Positions 1 through 10,254 of a stretch of DNA of 64,000 bases are shown here, piece after piece. Position 1 is the stretch's first letter, and each line of letters begins with the position of its first letter. The stretch lies in the NCBI GenBank assembly GCA_024516035.1, contig CM044957.1, positions 47,467,001-47,531,000 on the forward strand. The letters are read 5' to 3'. The notes below the pieces were generated by a model. It saw only the letters and a list, made by a program, of their open reading frames with translations, searched no databases and was not told the DNA's origin. Source of the DNA: Bactericera cockerelli. Taxonomy: Eukaryota; Arthropoda; Insecta; Hemiptera; Triozidae. The position numbers and the translations under genes were made by a program.

Positions 1-19
1 TTTTAATAATAGAAATCTA

Positions 20-240
20 TCCCGGTAGCTCAGTGGTAAAGGCGGCACTCTGTGAATCCAGAGATTCCAGATGTCGTGGGTTCGAAACCCAGCCGGGACA
101 TGGCAAGTTATCCTCCCATTTGGGATTTTTACCACATAATAATATGTCTTGGGCTTACTGCTGGTATAATAGGACTTTAATAGGGCTTATCCATAAAATA
201 ATTATATAAGATCTGTTTGATTGCTGGAGTAAAGGGACTT
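20..240 (+). repeat. SINE family A (tRNA-like head), copy A1
   Basis: The head 20-100 has a pol III A box (TAGCTCAGTGG) and B box (GGTTCGAAACCC), and its ends CCCGG...CCGGG can pair as an acceptor stem. A tail follows that is shared with other copies: tcctcccatttgggat, a TAATA-rich stretch, cagcagtaagccc in reverse, and so on. The shared tail shows it is a tRNA-derived SINE, not a tRNA gene. It lies in the intron upstream of exon a. Confidence 0.8.
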
Positions 241-284
241 TTCAGTGTTACCTCGGCAGTAACAACAAGGTATATTCTATTCTA

Positions 285-478
285 TTCAAGAGATTGTCAC
301 AGGCAATAACCCCCCCCCCCGCCCTTTAGGTAGGACATTAACTTCATTGTCTTTTATTTTCTTGTATATGTATTTGCTTAATCTTTTTGTTTTTCTTTAT
401 ATTTCATTGTATTCTACTGTATATGTATATTTCTTGTTCTACCTAATAAAGCTTTCTATAATAATAATAATAATATCA
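285..478 (+). repeat. Retroposon family H, copy H1, just upstream of exon a
   Basis: The copy begins with gagattgtcacaggcaataa, then ccgccctttaggtaggacat, a T-rich body, an AATAAA (445-450) and a (TAA)n tail. The same order recurs at 4385, 33800, 41549, 62480 and 62975. The tail of simple repeats and polarity suggest a LINE- or SINE-like retroposon. It ends only about 38 bp before the first exon in the window and brings a sense-strand AATAAA. No coding capacity. Confidence 0.7.
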
Positions 479-516
479 GGCAGTATAAATGAGGCGATAT
501 TATTGATTGATTTCAG

Positions 517-655
517 GTGTACTACGAGACGACCTGCACTATTTACTCAGGCCAGGAGTTGATCATGGCGCCCAAAGTTCCCCTCAGCATGGAAAACCTT
601 TTCAACGAGAGCAGAGGAACTCTGTCTGAAGACAGGAGCGACAAGGACTCCTCAG
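517..655 (+). CDS. PRDM3/16-family gene, internal exon a: end of PR domain
   Basis: Internal coding exon, 139 bases, read in phase 0 from GTG TAC TAC GAG. The acceptor is tttcag just before 517 and the donor is CAG|GTGAG after 655. The peptide starts VYYETTCTIYSGQELIMAP, which resembles the C-terminal strand of a PR/SET domain (a Y-Y/F-x3-C-x-I-x-x-G-x-E-L pattern), followed by a Ser/Asp-rich linker. It ends with one extra base, and exon b supplies the two bases needed. The rest of the PR domain and the start codon are left of the window. The PR domain of PRDM3/16 has been reported to methylate histone H3K9; catalytic residues cannot be judged here. The polypyrimidine tract of the acceptor is weak. 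I infer family membership from the linked fingers downstream. Confidence 0.8.
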
Positions 656-686
656 GTGAGTTTCGCTTTCTATCAAGCTTTCTATA

Positions 687-849
687 AGCTACGTGAAGTT
701 GGCTGACCACCTAGGGGGGGTCAATATCTCGGGATTGGTACTGGTACAAAACGAAATTTTTGTGGTACAAAACGGTACAAAACCGGTACATAACGTTGAG
801 CCAAGTAGCGACCAAATCGCTTCTGGTGGTCAGCCAACTTCACGTAGCT
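687..849. mobile_element. Mutator-like MITE (family K), copy 1
   Basis: 163-bp element with 25-bp terminal inverted repeats: AGCTACGTGAAGTTGGCTGA at the left end and its complement at the right. It is flanked by ctttctata (678-686) and ctttatata (850-858), a 9-bp target duplication with one mismatch. A 9-bp duplication is the hallmark of Mutator-like elements. It starts 32 bp after the donor of exon a. A second copy is at 58908. Non-coding. Confidence 0.75.
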
Positions 850-861
850 CTTTATATAGCC

Positions 862-1107
862 TATGAATAGCTCAGTGGTTAAGCACACGCTTGTCATGCG
901 AAAGGTCCCCGCGCCGACAAAAATGTGTATTCGTTGGTTACAGTTGTTTGTAAGGGATACCTTCTGGTGCACTCGTGTTGAGCCAGCAAATAAATGTGAA
1001 GTATTGTGTCACTTCTCGCCCATCAGAGGGGAGGCATACTACTACGGGATGGTCAAGCTACAGTATAGACCACAAGCGTCTACAGTAGCTCCTGCTTGAT
1101 GGCTGAT
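862..1107 (+). repeat. SINE family C, copy C1 (B box deleted)
   Basis: tRNA-like head gaatagctcagtggttaagc, then a body seen in other copies (cagttgtttgtaagggatac, acccagcacctaaatg, ctcgcccatcagagggg, cgtctacagtagct). Compared with C2 at 6031, the cgggttcgaacc B box is missing, so this copy should be unable to start its own pol III transcription. Confidence 0.75.
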
Positions 1108-1175
1108 CTTTTTTTTAAAATTATATAGGTTGATTTCTCGATGTCGGCGTGGATTAAGTAAAGAGAGTTGGAGTA

Positions 1176-1392
1176 GTGCACTGGTGGTCAAGTGGTTAAC
1201 GCGCTAGTCTGGTAATCCAGGTAGCGTAGGGATCCGTTGGTTCGAATCCCACCCAGTGAATGAATTTATCCTCATTAATTTGAGATTGTGACCACACAAT
1301 AAGACTCCGAGGGTTAGGTGGTAGAAAATGCTTTGAGCATTAACCTCGCCTGGTTACCTTCCACTAAAGAGTGTTATTCATATTGTTACTAT
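1176..1392 (+). repeat. SINE family B, copy B1
   Basis: The head TGCACTGG...CCCAGTG can form an acceptor stem and holds A and B boxes (TGGTCAAGTGG, GGTTCGAATCCC), with a Thr-tRNA-like anticodon arm CTGGTAATCCAG. The conserved tail (gaggttaggtggtagaaaatg, ttaacctcgcctggt, ccactaaagagt) is shared by ten or so copies in the window. A complete SINE. Confidence 0.8.
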
Positions 1393-2779
1393 GATAAACT
1401 ATCACCTATAAAATGGAGGCGTACCTAGATCCAAATTTTTGAGGGGCTGGTTGAGTGTTTGAGGGCTGGATGTACCAAATAAGAAGATTTTTCAGTGGTT
1501 GAAATATTGAGGGCGGGGGTTCTCCCCAACCACCCTCCCCTCTGGCTACGCGCCTGAGATTAGTCTAGAAAAGACAGTAACATAAAATAGATAATCACAC
1601 TCCAACTAGCTTTATACTAAATTATTGTCCTTCTATTATCCTGAGTCCTGATCTTAAAAAAGCAACAAAAAAAAAGCATCCTCGTCGCCCTCCTCAAAAA
1701 GAACTCTTCTAATGCACTGAAGACGCCTTAAATAAGATGCCTTAAAAGTTGCCGCCTGAACAATAATTAAGAGCAAACAAGTTCAACTCAAAACATCTGC
1801 ACCTGTCATGCCTAATTGTTCGTGATAAGCTGAAGATTTTCTCGTGTTGCTCTTCTATTGTGCGAGAAAATGTTTCTCTTGAGGAGAAAATTTTGAGTGA
1901 AATTATAATATGAAAGGGAAAATTGTAATATTTAGAAGAAAGAAAAGCAATTTATTCGAACAGAGACGCGCGGAGGAAAAAACAATTAAAAAATAAAATT
2001 TTCATATTATATCGCCGGGGATCATAAAAACAGACATGTTTATGATCAACTGAAGAAACTCTCTCAAAAATATCAAAAAGTCTCTTTTTTAATTAAAAGT
2101 AATTAAACAGCGTTGATTTGCTAACACGTGCTTTCTATTTGCTTTCTGCAAATTACAGAGGAGCGGTAAATCCTCTCTGCTGACGCACTTTCTTGAACAA
2201 CTTTAGGAGCTTTCTTTTTACCATTTGGCAATGATGGGTCAGAGAGTAAAGAAATGGAAACTGTTACTTCTCTCATTGTGAGAAATGTAAAGGAGATTCT
2301 TCTAGATCGATGCATATCAACCAGATTTCTGATTCGATTTATGTGCTTATGCCATGGAACCAATTAAAAATACTTACAATACTTTCGATTAGGATAAGGA
2401 AAGTAAAAAAATACAATGCTATTATATGGAATCTATTTTAAAAAAATTCAACTTTTATTACACCATACCAGGAATACTCTAAATGATTCGCTTACTGGAG
2501 TGTTGAACTAACGTTTTTGACTCCTACTGCTGCTTTTTTGCACTGGACAGGAACTATTATAATGTTAAAAGAACTTAAAGCAGTGATCAAAAACGTATAT
2601 AGTTCTGAATAAAGAAAAAAAAATCATACATATTATAGTTATTTCTTCACATCACAGTACAAAAGCCTCATGGAGCCTTTTCTTGATGGCCGCCGCATTG
2701 CCTCTTTGGGTGGCCAGAGAAAGTCTCTATTTAAAAATCTGAAAAAAGTGTTTTTGGTTCCTGAAATATTCATCACTCC
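1393..2779. other. AT-rich intron DNA, nothing recognised
   Basis: No conserved frame, RNA or repeat family was recognised. Short frames here have no domain signature. The phrase taggataaggaaagta at 2390 recurs at 4736, a small repeat trace. Confidence 0.5.
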
Positions 2780-3115
2780 TGCCACCTCTTGACGACTCTC
2801 ATTACACCAAATAGATTTTTGGCGATACAACTATTTGTAGAGAGAGAAAAAAAAAACGGCTAATTTTTTCTACTAATTACACTATCTATCTACCTATCTA
2901 GAACTTCTCTTTTTAAAAAACATTTCGTTCAAAGTTTTCATCATCAAATCTGCCACCTCTTGACGACTCTCATTACACCAAATGGTTTTTTTTGGCGATA
3001 CAACTATTTGTAGAAAAAAAACGGCTAATTCTTTCTACTAATTACACTATCTATTCCACCTATCTACAACTTTTCTGTATAAAAAAAAACTTTTCTCGTC
3101 CAAAGTCATCATACT
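2780..3115 (+). repeat. Two-copy tandem duplication, period 171 bp
   Basis: The segment starting tgccacctcttgacgactct at 2780 recurs at 2951. Both copies run through gcgatacaactatttgtag and cggctaatt to ctactaattacactatctat, then diverge slightly. Differences are mainly A/T-run lengths. Local duplication, no coding. Confidence 0.85.
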
Positions 3116-3240
3116 GTGACTTTGACGGCAGCTGTCTATCGACTCAAGCGGATCTCTATGAGAAAGTTCGTTTAAACAGGTGAGAGCCCATGTGGCGTGG
3201 TCAGTGATATACCTACTCTCTGGAGTCCTGTCTTCAGGAG

Positions 3241-3285
3241 ATGGGGGCGGGGGGAGGGGGGGGGGGGCGGCGGGGCGGGGGGCAC
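3241..3285 (+). repeat. G-rich tract with G-quadruplex potential
   Basis: About 45 bases, almost all G with a few C and A, containing well over four runs of three or more Gs at short spacing. Could form a quadruplex on the + strand, which is the sense strand of the intron. Confidence 0.7.
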
Positions 3286-3329
3286 CTTGGAGCGTAACGT
3301 TTCATAAGGCAGGCTGGGTACTATATACA

Positions 3330-3546
3330 TACAGGGTGGAGACAAAGACTCACCCCACTCGGCGCGGTGGCCAGTAACAGTACAGCCAGCCTAACAATAT
3401 CTATATAGGTTGAGTAATGTATGTTTGAAAGGTGTAGTTGAGAGGATTTCTCATGAAAAAATATCATCTTCCTACCAAATCCTTTTCTAGAGATACAGCA
3501 TAGAACACATGGGGGGAGTGGGGTCAGACTTTGTGATCACCCTGTA
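3330..3546. mobile_element. Fold-back MITE of the TACAGGGTG family, short copy
   Basis: The left end TACAGGGTGGAGACAAAGAC and the right end (complement reads TACAGGGTGATCACAAAGTC) form imperfect inverted repeats of about 30 bp that run into ccccactc. The terminal motif is the one that ends the large palindrome at 11593 and the element at 58233. Non-coding. Confidence 0.65.
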
Positions 3547-3939
3547 TATACCTTTGAAGAACTCTGTGTAATGTACGACGGGAGGACATCGAATCCGGGT
3601 AATTTATGCAAGGATGCGTGTAACCGCGCCACTGCGAGAGGGCCAATTCTGTGCCGTCTTCACTCACCCATGTCCTCGTGAGGTGCTGTGAGGACAACAT
3701 CTGGACTCGTGAAGGCTCTCAGCAAGTCTATCGTCAGCTGATCTTCCTGTTTCTTGTTCTCCTGACTTCCGAGTTGCATTTCGCAATAATTATAGGGATT
3801 GTTAAAAAAAAATTAACTGTTTTTTTTTCAGGGAGATTACATCCGAGTAGGTAGATCTCGACTTTTCGTGATCTAGGAAGTGGGAAGTAATATTGTTTAA
3901 AAAAGAAAAAGACTGTCTTTTTTTAGGCAGATAGTTTTC

Positions 3940-4112
3940 CTGGCTGGGGTACTATAAACAGGGACTAGACCAGCATTGGCTTGGTTCTGGGGGCCCTTTT
4001 CAATTATTAGCCTCCTTGTATTTATAGACAGTGGTAGAACTGCTGAGTCATCATTACTTCACTGTCTGGCTACCAGCGTTCACGATGACGCCACCCTATG
4101 ATGATGATAGTT
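3940..4112 (+). repeat. Family L element, tail with one tandem unit
   Basis: Carries one copy of the actataaacaggga...ccagca unit, then the conserved tail (ttggcttggttctggggg, ctccttgt, agacagtggtagaa, cactgtctggctaccag, gttcacgatgacgc). Other copies differ mainly in how many 38-bp units precede the tail (see 34985 and 51165). Confidence 0.7.
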
Positions 4113-4149
4113 TTCCTTTACTTCCGAACGTATCACTCGATATAGGTAC

Positions 4150-4290
4150 TTCACAAACAGGTAAATCACTCATTTTTCCTCACGAAATATGAGGGGAAGG
4201 GGACAGTGTTGACCCTGTAATATCCAAAGTACAACGTCGAAAAAAATCCGACTCTGCCGCGATGCGAACCCGGGTCATCTGCTTGCCAGC
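4150..4290 (-). repeat. SINE family F, diverged copy
   Basis: In reverse orientation: gatgcgaacccgggtcatct (B-box region) with cctcacgaaatatgag and catttttcctcacg, matching better copies at 44130, 46179 and 54627. Strongly diverged. Confidence 0.5.
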
Positions 4291-4384
4291 CTATTCTTCC
4301 TTTCCACATTCTTCTTCTTTCACTTCGACTTTTCCCGAAACTATAACTTGGACTACTGGGAGTCGTCATTGGTCAAACTCTTCC

Positions 4385-4600
4385 AAATGGTTATTATTAT
4401 TTTTATTATATTAAGCTTTATTAGGTAGAACAAAAATATAAATATACAGTAAAATACAATGAAATAATAAAGAAAAACAAAAAGATTGAGCAAAGATACA
4501 AGAACAAAAAAAAAAAGAGAATGAAGTTTATGCATGTCCTACCTAAAGGGCGGGGTTGTTGCCTGTGGCAATCTCTTCCACCCAACCCTTCTGGCTGTCC
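4385..4600 (-). repeat. Retroposon family H, copy H2
   Basis: Reverse copy: (TTA)n tail at the left, aagctttattaggtagaac (AATAAA on the minus strand), T-rich body, and the head cctaaagggcggggttgttg / caatctcttccacccaaccc at the right. Confidence 0.7.
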
Positions 4601-4997
4601 CACCTTCACATTTTACGGCTCGTCGCCCTTCCAACCCTGCTAAGGGCGCCAACGATTTCTTGTCTTTTGTTCTGACAAAGCTGGTCGCCGTATATCTGTT
4701 TAACGTCCCCCTACCCAGACTACTTTCCTTTTTATTAGGATAAGGAAAGTAATGTCAGTCCGATAGCTATCACTCGAGTGGAATATGAATTTAAATATAA
4801 CAATTTACATATTTCGCATCACGAAAAGTTGTTTTTGACATTACCTTGTTATGAAAATCGACACTTTAACCTTTTTTTTCGACAGTTTTATGATAGGAAT
4901 TTGAAGTTAATGCTCTCTCTAACTAGGTAATTTCAATATAAGTATTGTTAGTTTAATAATGTGGGTGTTTTTTTGTCTGACCTCTGTTTAACATCTA

Positions 4998-5140
4998 GGT
5001 CATTCGAGACGGGGGTTTTACCCTCCATTCGCTGGAAACTCACAAACCAACTACTCAAACTAACCCCACGCAGCCAAGATGGGGCCGGGAATAGCCAGAT
5101 TTAAAGGGTTCGAAATTGACCCATCCAAGTTCTAACCTCG
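4998..5140 (+). repeat. Family E interspersed repeat (E' variant)
   Basis: Shares gacgggggttttaccctcca, ttcgctggaaactcacaaac, gggccgggaatagccag and the segment catccaagt with the copy at 20520. Short frames over it are not genes. Confidence 0.65.
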
Positions 5141-5687
5141 ATCCATTAACTTTTGTTACAAACTGGTGTCTTCAGCGTACCATCGGCGCCGGAGTTAGCT
5201 TATAATTTAGATTTTTTTTCATTTATAGATTATTTGTTATTTTCGACATTTTTTTTTTTTATTTTTAAACCCGACCTTAAACTTAACGCAAAATATTCGT
5301 CAATGAGTTTAGGCCATAAGTGAAAACGCTCTACAAAAATCTTTTTTGGGATTGTTGTTATTTTTATTTCCGATTCCATGTTTCATTCAAGTGGCACAGG
5401 AAATCACAAGGAGGTGGTTGCTCATTAGCGCAGGAATAAGTTGACCACCTGCATTCTGTAATAACGCATTTGACTTTCGAGTTGAACCTCATGAATTATG
5501 AATGCCGATGTTGACCGGATGCTACAACTGCTATCTAGCTGGGGAGGGCTGGGAGCTTTGATTGAAATGAGGACAAGGGTTTGAATGTATTAACTTGGCA
5601 AGCTAGGCATTTTAGTGTAGAGTGAATAAAACAGAGGTTACATGGACATTTTAGAAAGCTTTTTTTAATTTGGGTTTAACGTCACCG

Positions 5688-5930
5688 TCGTTAAAAAAAA
5701 AAACAAAAAAAAAACGTCGCTTTCTACTGCATGGTCATATCACGACGGGGGTGTTACCCTCCATTCGCAGGAAACTCACAAACGTGCTACACACATTAAC
5801 CTCACCCAGCCTGGGTTGGGCCGAAACACCAGCATCACGAAGTCTTCATCTCGCTGGACGTTGCTTAACTTCGATGATTCTACGAGAACCGGTGCATTCG
5901 ACGCGCCACCGACGGTGGCAAACAGAGGTT
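5688..5930 (+). repeat. Family E interspersed repeat, copy E1
   Basis: About 210-bp unit with fixed order: cgtcgctttctactgcatgg, cacgacgggggtgttaccct, cattcgcaggaaactcacaa, aacctcacccagcctgggtt, catcacgaagtcttc, gctggacgttgcttaacttc, gagaaccggtgcattcgacg. At least ten copies in both orientations across the window. No inverted ends and no coding seen; class unknown. Confidence 0.8.
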
Positions 5931-6030
5931 AAATCTAAACTTTAGACAGTAGTGAGGGCCCCAAAAGTCAAGGGGGCGGGGTGGCTCCTTAACCCGTCCA
6001 CCCCAAGTGATGTTCATTTAACTTTTGAGG

Positions 6031-6325
6031 GCACGAATAGCTCAGTGGTTAAGCACTCGCTTGCCATGCGGAAGGTCGCGGGTTCGAACCTCCGCGCCGA
6101 CAAAAAATTGTATTCAAAATTTGGTTTCAGTTGTTTGTAAGGGATACCTTCCGGTGCGCTCATGTTGACCCAGCACCTAAATGGTAAGTATTGTGTCACT
6201 TCTCGCCCATCAGAGGGGAGGCAATACTACGGGATGGGCAGGCTACAACACAGACCACAAGCGTCTACAGTAGCTACTGTTTCATGTCTACGAAATAAAA
6301 AAGGCTGTGAAACACTCATCTTTAA
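6031..6325 (+). repeat. SINE family C, copy C2 (most complete)
   Basis: The head gcacgaatagctcagtggtt contains an A box, and cgcgggttcgaacctccgcg forms a T arm. The body has ttgtttgtaagggatacctt, gacccagcacctaaatgg, ctcgcccatcagaggggagg and cagaccacaagcgtctacag, then ggctgtgaaacactc and an A-rich tail. tRNA-derived SINE. Confidence 0.8.
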
Positions 6326-6798
6326 AAAAAGAAGAAAAAAAAAAGAAGTACCTATATGTATGTATATCCATTGAGACGTAAGACAATATGAAATGTGTTA
6401 TATGCTTTTCTAGTGTCGTCAATTGTATCTTTCAATATCCCAACCCCTTGCGATAGTTAAGATCATCCGAAAACGTGTTACACGCTTTTCCTAGAGTCGT
6501 CAATAATACCCCCTCGCAATAATTCTGACAGTGGAGCTAAGTTTCTAATAAAGACCTATTCACATGTAAGGGTGTTAATTTTAGCCATCATAATTTTATG
6601 AACATGTGCAAAATATCTCACTAAGTGAGGACACCAAGGTCAAACTAATATAAATTGTATATGAAGGAAAATTGAAGCCATAATAACATTAAATAAGGGA
6701 AACGGAACAGTAATGTATCGATCAGCGGTTTCCAAACGTTTTTTCATATATGGAGTCCACCATATTGACATAATTACTATGGAAACCCCCCCCCCCGC

Positions 6799-6842
6799 CC
6801 TCTCTCTCTCTCACTCTCTCTCTCTCTCTATCTCTCTCTCTT
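6799..6842 (+). repeat. (CT)n microsatellite
   Basis: Almost pure CT dinucleotides with a few A interruptions, preceded by a run of C. Likely length-variable. Confidence 0.9.
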
Positions 6843-7495
6843 CCATCACCTACTTTTTGTTGTTGTTGATGTTGTTGTATTTTTAAAAGTGTAATGGTTA
6901 ATTCTATTTTAGATTACAAAGTTGACCCCCGGGGTCGCCCCTGCTAAAATCAAAATTTTAATAACCCCTTCAAAAGAGGGCTCTTTGAAATAAGAATGTA
7001 CGAGTTTTTGCGTTACTCCGAAATTATTACTGTTCACGAGATATTGGGGCTGTCTAATATTTTTTTTTTTAACCATTCTGTATATTCCTTTTCTTTGAAG
7101 ATAATTATATATTTTTTTATCCCTCCTCACTCTCTGTCTTCCCCATCCTGAGACATGTATTTCTCTCTCTCTCTCAGGCACTTGTTTTTTCTCACGGCCC
7201 ACAAAGGAATAATTCCGCGGCATCAGTTTGGGAATCGCTGGTACAGATCATCAGTTAAATCATATTTTATGATGTGTAAAAATGCAACTGTCCCACGGAT
7301 GTCATGTACGGATCTTCTCTTCATTAATGTTATTGTTCAATTATATCCTAGATAATATATATACATTTATGTATATTATCTGGTAGATAACCTGGTAGAT
7401 AGATCTGGTAGAGAAAGGAGAAAAAAAAAGAAGAGACGAAAATTATGTGAGTAAGAAAGTTGGGAGAAGGTGAGAGGAGGAAGAAAGAGAGGTAG

Positions 7496-7618
7496 ACACC
7501 AAAGAAGAGATGGGAGGATTGTGTGAATAGTGATATAAGAGAGAAGGGAATGAGAGGTGACGAGTTGCATGATCGGACCAAGTGGAGTGCTCTATCGAGA
7601 AACGCCGACCCCATCTAA
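7496..7618 (+). pseudogene. Remnant of a LINE reverse-transcriptase C-terminus
   Basis: The + frame from 7496 reads TPKKRWEDCVNSDIREKGMR then a segment with DRTKW and NADP before a stop at 7616. The pattern K-x-RW-x-D...RxKW...ADP-stop is typical of the C-terminal end of ORF2 in many animal non-LTR elements. Upstream, the frame is broken (a stop at 7493, and a GR-x-PK pattern readable only in another frame), so this is a short decayed fragment. Confidence 0.55.
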
Positions 7619-8457
7619 ACGGAAAAAGGTGTAGGAAATGATCCTGTAGATAACCTAATGGTGCATTACTGAAAGACGTTTTGATATACCTACCTATCCA
7701 GAAGTTTATAATAAATGACTGGTCAGATATCTTAGTGTTGAATGGAGGGTAAAACCTCAGTCTTGAATGATCTATATGAGGAGGTAAATGGAGGGTAAAA
7801 CCTCCACCTCGAATGACCTAGATGTTGATAAGTTAAGAAGAAGAAATAAGTTGTTCACCAGGGTATTATGTTCTGCCCGGTAGTTCTTCAAGCATGAAAA
7901 AGTTCTTCTATTTAAACCCCCAGTCCTGTGTGACTTATTATAACTGAATAAATCGTGCGATGTATATGTTGTGCTTCTATTATCCTAATCTCTTATCCTA
8001 ATCTCCAATCTCGAGCTATAATCTGACTAGGGTCTGCCCTGTGACACATGACATATTATGACCGCAATCATAATTCATGTAACACCCGTTTCATGATAAT
8101 TTTATTATATTATTATAATTAAAAAAAGGAAAATCCTGAAAGCTCACCGTGGAACTATGAGTACATGCTTCATTGTTATTAAAACCCGCGGAAAGTTACC
8201 AACACGGGAAGAATATTCAAATTATGTAGAATAGAATAATTATACACCCTTCTTAACCTACCTCTGCCGACCCTATCTCCATCGAGCGCTGTCCATACAG
8301 ACCTGTAATAGCAGTCATAAATTACCATTTTTTTTCAGCAGTTAATACTAGAAATTATATGAAGTATACATTGATGGAGCACAATTAAAGTAGAAGCAAT
8401 TACAGCTTTTCAAAGTAGGTAGGTATATTATAAATTTAACTGATGGAAGCATCATAC
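7619..8457. other. Intron DNA, little recognised
   Basis: Around 7738-7830, two short direct copies of aatggagggtaaaacctc with cgaatgacctagatgttga are fragments of family E/M in reverse. The remainder is AT-rich with no frame, RNA or repeat I recognise. Confidence 0.45.
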
Positions 8458-8600
8458 AGTAGAATCTTGCTAACTCGAAATCAAGATAGGTCGAAAATCC
8501 GTTAACTCGATAGAATTCTCGATAGGTCTTGTCGAACTTCGCTGCTAGTTCGAAATCCCGATAACTTGAAATTCTAGGTAACTTAAAATGACGTCCCTTT
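8458..8600. mobile_element. Possible pogo/Tigger-like element end
   Basis: Starts TA|CAGTAGAATCTTGCTAACTC, a terminal form common in pogo/Tigger transposons (TA target, CAG start, then runs of aactcgaaat). Internally, tagttcgaaatcccgataac repeats the motif in several places. The other terminus was not found; decayed. Confidence 0.4.
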
Positions 8601-9431
8601 TATTTCGGAGTCAGGAGTATTCTAATGTACTTGCATTTGAAGTCAAAATTGAATAAGCGCTTTAGTTTCTGGAAGGCGTACTCCCGCGAAAGCCCGTTTC
8701 GCTTGATTTTGAGACTATTGATGACCTCTGATCTTTTTTATTTTTATTTTTATCATCAATACATTATATTAAATCCATACGATTGAAGTCATGCATACAA
8801 AAATATTAACAGATCCCTCAAAGTCTTTGTCACCAAAAATCTTTTTGTTATTTTAATCACCAGCTCATATTTCTAAAACCAAGTCAAACAGAATAATCCT
8901 CTACTTCTGTATTTCCATGCGCTTTGTGAAAAAAAAACTGTCAATAAAGGGTTACGAATGTGGCTTTTGCGGATAGAAAATAATTGAGAGTCATAATTTA
9001 TTCAAAACCGATGACTCCATTTGATAACAGTCGCGCGTTTATATCCTTATTAAAATCACCCTGAAACACGCGCGCCTCAAGTTAATCTGCTCAAAAAAAC
9101 CCCCCCATTACCCTTTTTTTTTAACGTACCTTTAATCTACTCTCATCAAATTTTATTTCTTTTTTTTCCCGAAGGTCTGATTGTTGATTAAATAGCATAT
9201 TGCGACAAAAGTACAAGCTAGAAAGAATGGTAGAAATCTTTTGACTAACGAACCGTAATTAAAGGATAGCGTTTTATTAAACATGTTTATAAATTTGGCA
9301 TCCCCTTCCTTGGTTGGCGTGGATGGAAAGCAACATTGTAAAAGTTTTTTCTTTGAACTGCCCTAGGGAAAACGCTTTGGCAATCTAAATTGATCTAAAT
9401 TTTGTGGAAGAACTGTCCTCGCACTCCTCGC
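8601..9431. other. AT-rich intron DNA, nothing recognised
   Basis: No conserved frame, RNA gene or repeat recognised on either strand. Confidence 0.45.
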
Positions 9432-9735
9432 GGTAGCTTGATTGATAAGGCTGCGGACCTGTAACCTATAGGTCGGTGGTTAAAGTCCCAAGTTCAGCAA
9501 AGATATTTTAGTAAAGCGAGTTCGAGTAGTTGTGACTGCTGTGACATCACGAAAGTGATTAGCACAAAAACATGACAGTAAAAGCTATCATATTTGTGTT
9601 AATTACTTTCGTGATGTCACAACTACTCCAGTGATGTCACAATTACGCTAAAATATCTTTGCTAAACTTGGGGCTTGAACTACCGACCTCCAGGTTACAA
9701 GTCCGCCGCCTTATCGATCAAGCTACTTAGGTCGG
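9432..9735. repeat. Head-to-head inverted pair of SINE family D
   Basis: A + copy from 9432 (tagcttgattgataaggctg, ggtcggtggttaaagtccc, tagtaaagcgagttcgagta) meets a minus copy ending at 9735 (ccgacctccaggttacaagt, gccgccttatcgatcaagct). They join near 9583 through gtgatgtcac-type sequence, giving a 304-bp imperfect palindrome. Each tRNA-like head is at the outer edge. Confidence 0.75.
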
Positions 9736-10254
9736 TCAGAAGGCTGATGAGTGTTTGGGGAATTGCGAGAGATCTTGTTAAATAGAGAGAGAAAAAAATA
9801 TGAAAAAAATGAAAATCGGAACAAAAAAATATTTTTTTAAATTACAAAAACGAACACAAAATATTAGAATTTTTTCCGAAGTAAAACCATCAAAACATTT
9901 ATTTAAGACCTTTAACCTCACTGTATATACATAACATACCTTCCTGCTTCCACAAGAAAGACAATAATAATATTATCTTCTTTAAAAAAAAGTTTATAAA
10001 TGAAAAACATACGCGTACAACTGTACATAAATTGATCTGAGTGTTCATCACTCCCCCCACAAATTTCCCTGAGGGCTGATAACAATACAATAATTTAATC
10101 ACAAGATAGAATTTCATCCCTCGCGTTCTCACGCATGAGGGATGAGCGTATTGTCTTGCAGATAACAGCATGACCTGTTGACTAAGGCGGGGGGGAGGTT
10201 TGCACCCTGCGGTCCTCTCACGCCTGTATCCCACCTGATGGGATTCCACTTGTG

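Noticed and set aside
20..100. tRNA genes at the SINE heads (here and at 1176, 6031, 28738, 42713 and others)
   Set aside because: Each head is followed by a tail conserved between copies, arm pairing is imperfect and many copies are mutated; they are tRNA-derived SINEs.
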